DNA of 6,509 bases from the NCBI GenBank assembly GCA_003660865.1, contig QMVA01000082.1, positions 1 to 6,509 of the forward strand, given 5' to 3'. The DNA comes from Candidatus Nanohalarchaeota archaeon. GTDB lineage: Archaea > EX4484-52 > B79-G9. The position numbers and the translations under genes are program-made. Positions 1 to 4,483 of this stretch are shown here, piece after piece. The notes under the pieces were generated by a model that was not told the DNA's origin, ran no database searches, and saw nothing but the letters and a program-made list of their open reading frames with translations. How positions within the stretch are numbered: position 1 is the first letter of the stretch; every line of letters begins with the position of its first letter.

Positions 1-145
1 AATCCATCGTTAGAGAGTTTTTATTCAAGCAAATTACATGGAATATCATGAGACTTTGAGTGATTCTGGATGATTCAAGGTAATTTAGACCAGATTCAGG
101 GGTTACTTATACAACAACACCTCGCATGTGAGTATTTGCACAATA

Positions 146-155
146 CATATAAATA
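146..155 (+). promoter_or_regulatory. Archaeal TATA box upstream of the remnant frame at 188
   Basis: The sequence CATATAAATA is a good archaeal TATA box. Its centre is about 37 bp upstream of the ATG at 188, which predicts a start site near 175-180 and a leader of roughly 10 nt. There is no Shine-Dalgarno sequence before the ATG. The promoter appears to have outlived the gene it served. No intact gene lies in bases 1-187; two short frames open at the left edge end at stops ending at positions 51 and 59 and could be the tail of a gene outside the window. Confidence 0.5.
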
Positions 156-187
156 CTTTTACTCATAATTACTTCTTGGTATTATCT

Positions 188-328
188 ATGGACACTCTAA
201 ATGTATTCTGGAACCCCGTGAAAAAACAGTCATATAGAGAGAGTAATGCCCTGATTATTGGAAGTACAGGATTCGGATGCTAATCGGGGATGATTCTACA
301 AAGAATATACCAAAAAGATGACCTATAA
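188..328 (+). pseudogene. Probable remnant of a P-loop ATPase gene (5' end only)
   Basis: The ATG at 188 opens a 31-codon frame that ends at TAA 281-283. Its last residues read NALIIGSTGFGC and then stop. NALIxGxTGxGKS is the usual run into a Walker A motif in VirB4/TraC- and HerA/FtsK-type ATPases, so the frame breaks where the Lys-Ser of the P-loop should be. In the same frame after the stop the codons give SGMILQRIYQKDDL before a second stop at 326-328, resembling the helix that follows a P-loop. A TATA box sits at 146-155. I infer a decayed or truncated ATPase gene. The alternative is a chance resemblance in a short leaderless frame. No further homologous stretch is recognisable in 329-500. 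Confidence 0.4.
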
Positions 329-437
329 TTTTTTTCTACAGGCAATGAATATTTTTATGTAGCTCTGCTCTTTGCAGCCTCACGATGAATATACTTGCAA
401 TTCATCCGGGCTCATGTTTTCCAGAAAAAGGGCAGGG

Positions 438-445
438 CTATATAT
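438..445 (+). promoter_or_regulatory. Possible TATA box for the small frame at 518
   Basis: CTATATAT lies about 76 bp upstream of the ATG at 518. A start site near 467 would give a leader of about 50 nt carrying the GGAGG at 504-508. A second AT-rich candidate (ATATAATTATA, 489-499) is too close to the ribosome binding site to serve as its promoter. Confidence 0.35.
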
Positions 446-517
446 CTTCTAACACTTTTCGGAATTTAATTTGTGTTCCGTGTTCAGGATATAATTATAC
501 CTCGGAGGCTGACGATT

Positions 518-589
518 ATGAATAAGCAGATTTCAAATAACATGAACGAAGAATACGATTTTGAATACTATTATATAAAGATAATGTGA
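518..589 (+). CDS. 23-residue small ORF with a strong ribosome binding site, unknown function
   Basis: The frame starts at ATG 518 and ends at TGA 587-589. The start is chosen because GGAGG at 504-508 sits 9 nt upstream, one of the two best Shine-Dalgarno matches in the window, and a TATA-like element lies at 438-445. The peptide begins MNKQISNNMNEEYDFEYYY and is rich in Asn, Glu and Tyr, with no signal peptide, membrane segment or known motif. It could be a true small protein, a leader peptide, or the 5' end of a gene cut short; structured repeat copy A begins about 50 bp downstream. I do not recognise it. Translation signals are good, but the short length leaves coding status open. Confidence 0.35.
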   Translation: MNKQISNNMNEEYDFEYYYIKIM

Positions 590-639
590 CGCAATACACT
601 TTGATGATGTTATTCAGTAGCGAAGAGTGTCTTACTTAC

Positions 640-862
640 AGTAATAATTCATGTATAGTTCACGCCGTTACTAACTGGACAAACTGAATCAAAAAACCAA
701 GAGGCGCTAACTATCCGGGCGAATCTCAAAGATTCGCTGGATGATAAAAATCACAAAGTGATTTTTAATCATATGGAAAAGTTATATAGTCCAAATAGTT
801 ATGACTTTTACTATAATTGCAGAAATCGTTGTAGACATGTCACATTCTGTTAGAACCAATAA
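640..862 (+). repeat. Structured repeat element, copy A (one hairpin-pair module)
   Basis: This stretch aligns over most of its length with the reverse complement of 3349-3623. Shared landmarks are TATAGTT (654-660), TGGACAAACT, AACCAAGAG, CTATCCGGG, the hairpin region, ATATGGAA, AGTCCAAA, TTTACTATA and the end AACCAATAAC. It contains two hairpins. Hairpin 1 is GCGAATCT/AGATTCGC (719-726 with 730-737, loop CAA), flanked by ATCC/GGAT. Hairpin 2 is AAAAATCAC/GTGATTTTT (746-754 with 758-766, loop AAA). The right end GTTAGAACCAATAA (849-862) matches the terminal repeat of copy B with about one change; the left terminus is degenerate, so 640 is approximate. Stops interrupt the frame, so it is non-coding. 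It looks like a decayed non-autonomous mobile or MITE-like element. Confidence 0.7.
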
Positions 863-868
863 CAAAAC

Positions 869-876
869 ATATAAAG
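869..876 (+). promoter_or_regulatory. TATA box of the tRNA-Ile gene
   Basis: ATATAAAG is centred about 36 bp upstream of the first tRNA base at 909, predicting a start site near 898-902 and a leader of a few nucleotides, as expected for an archaeal tRNA. It begins only 6 bp beyond the right end of repeat copy A, so the element abuts the promoter. Confidence 0.65.
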
Positions 877-908
877 TTTTTGTGGAAATAATCATCAGTA
901 TAGTCTTT

Positions 909-1017
909 GGTCCGGTGGCTCAGGCGGTTAGAGCACCACGCTGATAATAAACTTCTGTATTTTTTCAGAACAACATCTGATACGTGGGGGTCGTGAGTTC
1001 AAATCTCACCCGGACCA
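909..1017 (+). tRNA. tRNA-Ile (anticodon GAU), intron-containing
   Basis: The cloverleaf is complete. The acceptor stem GGTCCGG (909-915) pairs fully with CCGGACC (1010-1016), with discriminator A1017. The D stem is GCTC/GAGC (918-921, 931-934). The anticodon stem is CCACG (936-940) with CGTGG (983-987). The T arm is GTGAG, TTCAAAT, CTCAC (993-1009). The variable loop is GGGTC. After removal of a 35-nt intron (947-981) the anticodon loop is CTGATAA, with GAT at 943-945 giving tRNA-Ile. The 3' CCA is not encoded, so it must be added after transcription. A TATA box lies upstream and a hairpin plus T-run lies downstream. The mature tRNA has 74 bases before CCA addition. Confidence 0.93.
947..981 (+). 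other. tRNA intron at position 37/38
   Basis: The 35-nt insert interrupts the anticodon loop after the base 3' of the anticodon, the commonest archaeal intron site. It contains its own hairpin TTCTG/CAGAA (953-957 with 966-970) with a T-rich loop. The bulge-helix-bulge expected by the archaeal splicing endonuclease is relaxed: exon CTGA (941-944) against intron TCTG (976-979) gives three pairs and a T-T mismatch, with 3-nt bulges TA|A and AT|A around the cut sites. The sequence CTGATA occurs both at 941-946 in the exon and at 977-982 across the 3' junction. A cut one base later at both ends (948-982) gives the same mature tRNA, so the boundary is ambiguous by one base. Confidence 0.8.
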
Positions 1018-1034
1018 TTGAATATAAAAAATCA

Positions 1035-1073
1035 TGGGACATTAGTAAAAGTTGAAAAATCCCACGCTTTTTT
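1035..1073 (+). terminator. Terminator after tRNA-Ile
   Basis: TGGGA (1035-1039) pairs with TCCCA (1060-1064) and is followed by CGC and a run of six T (1068-1073). The long AT-rich loop makes the hairpin weak; the T-run is the better archaeal termination signal. It separates the tRNA from the pyrophosphatase promoter at 1088. Confidence 0.5.
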
Positions 1074-1087
1074 ATTGTCAGTATATA

Positions 1088-1096
1088 CTTTATATA
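1088..1096 (+). promoter_or_regulatory. TATA box of the pyrophosphatase gene
   Basis: CTTTATATA matches the archaeal TATA consensus well. A start site near 1117-1120 would leave a short leader of about 16-20 nt carrying the GGAGG at 1123-1127. The overlapping TATATAC at 1082-1088 is an alternative giving a slightly longer leader. Confidence 0.6.
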
Positions 1097-1135
1097 CAAT
1101 AAAAAACAAAAAAATAATTATCGGAGGAAATTCAA

Positions 1136-3187
1136 ATGAATCTTGAAATTCAATTTGCACTTGCAGGCGGCATTGCAGCAATTCTTTTTGCAATTTATCT
1201 GACAGTAAGTGTATTAAGGAAAGACGCTGGCACAGAAAAGATGAAAGAGATATCCCATGCAATACATGAAGGTGCAATGGCATTCATGCACAGGGAATAT
1301 AAAACAATTGCAATATTTACTGTAATCATTACAGCTATCCTTGCTGTTACAATAAAGGAGAGTTACCCAACTGTTTTAGGCAATCATGCAACCGCTTTGG
1401 GATTTTTTGTTGGAGCTGTGCTTTCTGCTACTGCCGGTTATATCGGTATGAACGTATCTGTACGTTCAAATGTGCGTGTGGCTAATGCAGCAAAAGACGG
1501 TCTTAACGATGCATTGAAGATAGCGTTTCGCGGCGGGGCAGTTACAGGTATGTCTGTTGCCGGACTTGCGCTGATTGGAGTGACTATATTCTATTACATT
1601 TTCAAAGATCCGTTGGCGATTGTCGGGTTCGGATTCGGTGCATCGCTTGTCAGTCTGTTCGCGCGTGTCGGTGGGGGAATATATACTAAAGCTGCGGATG
1701 TCGGTGCGGACTTGGTAGGTAAGATTGAGGCTGGCATACCAGAAGATGACCCCCGGAACCCTGCTGTTATTGCAGATAATGTCGGTGACAATGTCGGTGA
1801 CTGTGCAGGAATGGGTGCAGACCTTTTCGAGACTTATGCTATTACAGCAATCGGCGCAATGTTGCTTGGTCACTTGCTGCTTTCAAATGAGTACTATGTT
1901 ATTTACCCACTCCTGCTTGGCTCTGTTGCAATCTTTGCATCAATACTCAGCACATTTGTCGTGAAAGCAAAACACAATATAATGAGCGCACTTTATAGGG
2001 GAGTCATAACCGCAAGCATTCTATCAGCAATAGGATTTTATTTCGTAACAGATCGTTATTTACCCCCCGTAGTCAAGATAATTTCAACAGGTGTAAAGAT
2101 TAGTTCAATAAATATCTACTATACAACGCTTATCGGGCTTGCACTTGCAATTGCGCTGTTTGCAATAACTGAATATTATACTTCAACGAGATACAAGCCG
2201 GTAAGATCAATTGCAGAGGCATCACTCAGTGGTTCGGCGGTGAATATCATTACCGGCCTTGCAGTCGGTCTTGAGAGTACTGCTGTTCCGTTAATCCTTA
2301 TATCTGCGGCTATACTTGGATCTTTCCAGCTGGCAGGACTTTACGGTATAGGAATATGTGTCATGGCTATGATATCTCTTACTGCAATGATTATTGCGCT
2401 TGATTCATATGGGCCTATAACTGATAATGCAGGGGGCATTGCTGAGATGGCAAAACTGCCAGCGAAGACGAGAGAGATTACAGATTCTTTGGATTCTGTC
2501 GGTAATACGACGAAGGCTGTGACGAAGACGTTTGCTATTGGTTCTGCAGCACTTGCTGCATTGACTTTGTTTGCAGCTTATGTTCATGAGATTGAACGCG
2601 TTATCGGAGAAGTGGTAGTGTTTGCTATCAATGATCCGCGTGTGCTTATCGGTCTTTTTATAGGCAGCATGATACCTTTCCTTTTCAGTTCATGGTGTAT
2701 GCGCGCTGTCGGTCGGAGTGGGTTTAAGATAGTTGAAGAAGTAAGGCGCCAGTTCAGGGAAATCAAAGGCATCATGACTTACAAGGCAAAGCCGGATTAT
2801 GCAAAGTGCGTTGATATCGTGACTGTTTCTGCGCTTCATGAGATGAGAAATCCTGCGATTCTTGCAGTGGTTGCACCGCTTGCGGTCGGGTTTTTGCTTG
2901 GACCGCTTGCGCTTGGCGGACTTCTTTTGGGTTCGATATTGTCGGGTGTGCTTCTTGCTATCCAGATGTCAAACGGCGGCGGTGCATGGGATAATGCCAA
3001 GAAATACATTGAGGACGGCAACTTTGGCGGCAAGAATTCAGATGCGCACAAGGCAGCGATTGTCGGAGATACTGTCGGCGATCCGTTCAAGGATACAGCA
3101 GGACCTGCTATTAACCCACTGATTAAAGTGATGAATACGATTGCGCTTATTTTCATTGCTTTGATTGTGAAGTATGCGCTGTTTTGA
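1136..3187 (+). CDS. hppA: Membrane-bound K+-independent H+-translocating pyrophosphatase
   Basis: The integral membrane enzyme hydrolyses pyrophosphate and pumps H+ outward. At 683 residues the protein is full length for the family and strongly hydrophobic throughout, with about 16 membrane helices expected. Visible signatures are DVGADLVGKIE (D188, K196, E198), the substrate-binding DNVGDNVGDCAGMGADLFE (214-232), DNAGGIAEM (430-438) and GDTVGDPFKDTAGPAIN (644-660). Residues K460 and T463 in GNTTKAVTK mark the K+-independent H+ class; K+-dependent members have Ala and Gly there. E232 in FETY is at the helix-6 gate region. One oddity is T465 where relatives usually have Gly (TKG). The start is fixed by GGAGG at 1123-1127, 8 nt before ATG. 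The gene stands alone with its own TATA box and a terminator at 3217, so it is probably monocistronic. Family assignment is certain; ion specificity rests on the K/T signature. Confidence 0.96.
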   Translation: MNLEIQFALAGGIAAILFAIYLTVSVLRKDAGTEKMKEISHAIHEGAMAFMHREYKTIAIFTVIITAILAVTIKESYPTVLGNHATALGFFVGAVLSATAGYIGMNVSVRSNVRVANAAKDGLNDALKIAFRGGAVTGMSVAGLALIGVTIFYYIFKDPLAIVGFGFGASLVSLFARVGGGIYTKAADVGADLVGKIEAGIPEDDPRNPAVIADNVGDNVGDCAGMGADLFETYAITAIGAMLLGHLLLSNEYYVIYPLLLGSVAIFASILSTFVVKAKHNIMSALYRGVITASILSAIGFYFVTDRYLPPVVKIISTGVKISSINIYYTTLIGLALAIALFAITEYYTSTRYKPVRSIAEASLSGSAVNIITGLAVGLESTAVPLILISAAILGSFQLAGLYGIGICVMAMISLTAMIIALDSYGPITDNAGGIAEMAKLPAKTREITDSLDSVGNTTKAVTKTFAIGSAALAALTLFAAYVHEIERVIGEVVVFAINDPRVLIGLFIGSMIPFLFSSWCMRAVGRSGFKIVEEVRRQFREIKGIMTYKAKPDYAKCVDIVTVSALHEMRNPAILAVVAPLAVGFLLGPLALGGLLLGSILSGVLLAIQMSNGGGAWDNAKKYIEDGNFGGKNSDAHKAAIVGDTVGDPFKDTAGPAINPLIKVMNTIALIFIALIVKYALF

Positions 3188-3216
3188 GACTTGAGAGAAT
3201 ATCCACGCTATTTATG

Positions 3217-3259
3217 GGCAGTCCAGGATTATGGTCCTGCCTCAATATTTATTTTTTTT
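3217..3259 (+). terminator. Terminator of the pyrophosphatase gene
   Basis: GGCAG (3217-3221) pairs with CTGCC (3237-3241), with an inner CCA/TGG helix; an alternative fold is CAGGA/TCCTG. It is followed by an AT-rich spacer and eight T (3252-3259). It lies 30 bp after the stop codon. No gene is recognisable in 3260-3348. Confidence 0.65.
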
Positions 3260-3348
3260 CAGTTCTCTCTGGCCTAAATATACTGATAAGAAAAACAAGA
3301 AACGAGATGACCCACCAGGTGGACTTTCTTCAGTGTACAATGTTGATG

Positions 3349-3623
3349 TTATTGGTTTCAACGAATTTGTCCCAGGTAATTTCAAATAATATTTGTATAG
3401 TAAACACCATAACTTTTTGGACTAATGGCGTTTCCATATCATTAAAAATCACTTTGTGATTTTTATGATTCAGCAAATCAGAGGATTTGCCCGAATCCTT
3501 AAAATTGCAATGCAATTTTAGGATCCAGTGAATCGAAGATTCACCCGGATAGATTGATGTCTCTTGGTTTTTGGTAGAGTTTGTCCATTTGGTAACGACA
3601 TCAACTATAGTCAAAACCAATAA
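3349..3623 (-). mobile_element. Structured MITE-like element, copy B (two hairpin-pair modules)
   Basis: The element is bounded by 14-bp terminal inverted repeats: TTATTGGTTTCAAC (3349-3362) and GTCAAAACCAATAA (3610-3623), 12 of 14 positions complementary. It is the inverted relative of 640-862. It holds four hairpins: 3444-3464 (AAAAATCAC/GTGATTTTT), 3473-3490 (GCAAATC/GATTTGC), 3501-3519 (AAAATTGC/GCAATTTT) and 3528-3544 (GTGAATC/GATTCAC). The minus strand is open for 103 codons across the element (3641 to 3330), but the frame runs through the palindromes, lacks known motifs and is broken in copy A, so I do not call it a gene. No transposase is present, hence non-autonomous. No convincing target-site duplication is visible. 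The family is not one I can name. Confidence 0.65.
3438..3550. repeat. Tandem hairpin-pair modules inside copy B
   Basis: Two modules of about 55 bp, each a Type 1 plus a Type 2 hairpin, lie head to tail. Type 1 hairpins share one architecture: an outer stem, an internal loop of A opposite CC, an inner 7-bp stem and a 3-4 nt loop. One is GATTC-A-GCAAATC-AGAG-GATTTGC-CC-GAATC (3467-3497). The other is ATCC-A-GTGAATC-GAA-GATTCAC-CC-GGAT (3523-3550). Type 2 hairpins are A/T-rich perfect stems: 3444-3464, extendable by flanking TCA/TGA, and ATCCT plus AAAATTGC against GCAATTTT plus AGGAT (3495-3524, one bulged T). The two modules differ in sequence but not in pairing. Confidence 0.7.
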
Positions 3624-3636
3624 GTTATTGGTGATA

Positions 3637-3658
3637 GGCACTGTGTGCCGGTTTTTTT
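3637..3658 (+). terminator. Hairpin terminator upstream of the small membrane-protein gene
   Basis: GGCAC (3637-3641), loop TGT, GTGCC (3645-3649), then GG and seven T (3652-3658). It is a compact GC-rich hairpin with a T-tract, placed just outside copy B and 31 bp before the next TATA box. It would stop read-through from the element or from the pyrophosphatase gene. Confidence 0.65.
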
Positions 3659-3688
3659 CTTAATTGTATGTTTGTTAACTGCGTAAAC

Positions 3689-3696
3689 TATATAAG
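3689..3696 (+). promoter_or_regulatory. TATA box of the small membrane-protein gene
   Basis: CTATATAA is centred about 26 bp upstream of the ATG at 3718, so transcription should begin at or next to the start codon. This fits the lack of a ribosome binding site and predicts a leaderless mRNA. Confidence 0.6.
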
Positions 3697-3717
3697 CGCT
3701 TGATGCTATTGTAAATT

Positions 3718-3999
3718 ATGATTATTGAGATTATTGAGGTACTGCGCATAGGGATTGTTGCTGTGATACAGAGTGCGATAAATACAAGCAAGATTGTCAT
3801 CACTTCAATGATTAAGGCGTTTGTTATTTTTAGGGATGGTGTCAATACAGCACCGCCTCTTGAAATTGTGATTGTGCTTTCTGTTTTTGCTTTTATTGGA
3901 TATATGGTTTTCAAGTTCCTTGAAGGGTCAGCTGCGCAGTTTGCAAAATTCATTGTTATTCTTATTATTCTTTTTGTGCTGACGGTTATGATTCTTTGA
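3718..3999 (+). CDS. Small integral membrane protein, unknown function (93 aa)
   Basis: The protein is very hydrophobic and rich in Ile and Val. Likely membrane segments are residues about 8-36 (amphipathic or membrane-embedded, with K25, K33 and charged F-R-D at the end), 48-67 and 74-93, with a short polar loop RDGVNTAPP (39-47) between the first two. The last segment runs to the C terminus. There is no signal-peptide cleavage pattern and no catalytic motif. I do not recognise the family. ATG 3718 is chosen because a TATA box lies about 26 bp upstream; no Shine-Dalgarno is present, so it is probably leaderless. It is transcribed alone, between a terminator at 3637-3658 and a convergent gene that ends 9 bp after its stop. 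The hydrophobic pattern and promoter make it a real gene; its function is open. Confidence 0.75.
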   Translation: MIIEIIEVLRIGIVAVIQSAINTSKIVITSMIKAFVIFRDGVNTAPPLEIVIVLSVFAFIGYMVFKFLEGSAAQFAKFIVILIILFVLTVMIL

Positions 4000-4008
4000 A
4001 TATGTTGA

Positions 4009-4251
4009 TTATCTGAATATACTTTTGATGAAATTAGTGTCGAATTTTATATCGAGGGGTTCTTCTTTTGGTTCTGTGTTGTCTATGCAGACTGCGTTTT
4101 TTGTTGCGGCTTTCAGGGAGAGTGCAAGTTTGACAAACCGGGGGGATGTCAGCAATTTTGGGAAATTGTTTACACAGAGATGGACGGCTTTGTCTTTTAG
4201 GTGCACGCTGCAGATATGTTTGTCATCCAATTTTATTTTTGTTTTTACCAT
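4009..4251 (-). CDS. Conserved-looking small protein of unknown function (80 aa), second gene of a two-gene operon
   Basis: The frame runs from ATG at 4251 to TAA at 4009-4011. It starts one nucleotide after the stop of the upstream minus-strand gene. A GGTGAT ribosome-binding sequence is embedded in the last codons of that gene, which fixes the start and implies translational coupling. The product is basic at its N terminus (MVKTKIKLDDKHICSVHLKD) with three Cys (14, 26, 55) and several His, and a more acidic stretch TEPKEEPLD (59-67). No membrane segment or known motif is visible. The plus strand is also open across this interval, but there it lacks a ribosome binding site and reads as a low-complexity shadow. 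I do not recognise the family; a nucleic-acid or metal-binding role would be a guess. Confidence 0.6.
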   Translation of the reverse strand: MVKTKIKLDDKHICSVHLKDKAVHLCVNNFPKLLTSPRFVKLALSLKAATKNAVCIDNTEPKEEPLDIKFDTNFIKSIFR

Positions 4252-4252
4252 T

Positions 4253-4426
4253 TTATATCACCTTTAGTAGCTTGATATCTAATTTGCCGTTTAGGATGGC
4301 TTTGTGACCTTTTATCTGTATTTGTGTGTTGTCGAATTCTACTTCTGTGCCTATTGTGTGTTTTTCAATGAGAGATGATAGATTGTCCATCACATCTTTA
4401 TCTTTGAGGATTGATTCGAGTTTCAT
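4253..4426 (-). CDS. Small protein of unknown function (57 aa), first gene of the divergent operon
   Basis: The reading frame extends upstream to 5086, but that part is antisense to the ATPase gene. The supported start is ATG at 4426, about 29 bp from the centre of the TATA palindrome at 4452-4459, giving a leaderless transcript. The 57-residue product has a helical-looking N half (MKLESILKDKDVMDNLSSLI) and a strand-rich C half (TEVEFDNTQIQIKGHKAILNGKLDIKLLKVI), with no Cys, no membrane segment and no motif I know. The alternating pattern from TEVEF to KLLKV suggests a small beta-sheet, by inference. It is followed after one nucleotide by the 80-residue gene and is divergent from the HerA-type ATPase, so a shared regulator or function is plausible. 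Confidence 0.6.
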   Translation of the reverse strand: MKLESILKDKDVMDNLSSLIEKHTIGTEVEFDNTQIQIKGHKAILNGKLDIKLLKVI

Positions 4427-4451
4427 GATTAGTCTATTATATGCGGTAAAC

Positions 4452-4459
4452 ATATATAT
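4452..4459. promoter_or_regulatory. Palindromic TATA box shared by divergent genes
   Basis: ATATATAT is self-complementary, so TBP could bind in either direction. Its centre (4455.5) is about 29 bp from the plus-strand ATG at 4484 and about 29 bp from the minus-strand ATG at 4426. That spacing places both start sites at or a few bases before the start codons. Neither gene has a clear Shine-Dalgarno sequence, which supports leaderless transcripts both ways. CATATAAC at 4471-4478 is too close to 4484 to be the plus-strand TATA box. Confidence 0.6.
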
Positions 4460-4483
4460 CTTACGAATTCCATATAACAGGTT

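Noticed and set aside
384..406. Inverted repeat GATGAAT/ATTCATC in the left arm
   Set aside because: It is a 7-bp stem with a 9-nt loop and no T-tract. CCGGG follows it, as in the hairpin region of the repeat elements, but there is no other similarity, so chance is likely.
2836..3156. Minus-strand and alternative-frame ORFs inside the pyrophosphatase gene
   Set aside because: They overlap invariant family motifs of the plus-strand protein and have no signals of their own.
3330..3641. 103-codon minus-strand frame across copy B as a gene
   Set aside because: It runs through four palindromic hairpins and the terminal repeats, has no ribosome binding site or known motif, and the matching frame in copy A is broken by stops. 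The shared peptide (WTN...YPGES) follows from DNA similarity.
4025..4267. 80-codon plus-strand frame opposite the 80-residue minus-strand gene
   Set aside because: It has no ribosome binding site or promoter. The minus strand has an embedded ribosome binding site and operon spacing, so the plus frame is taken as the shadow.
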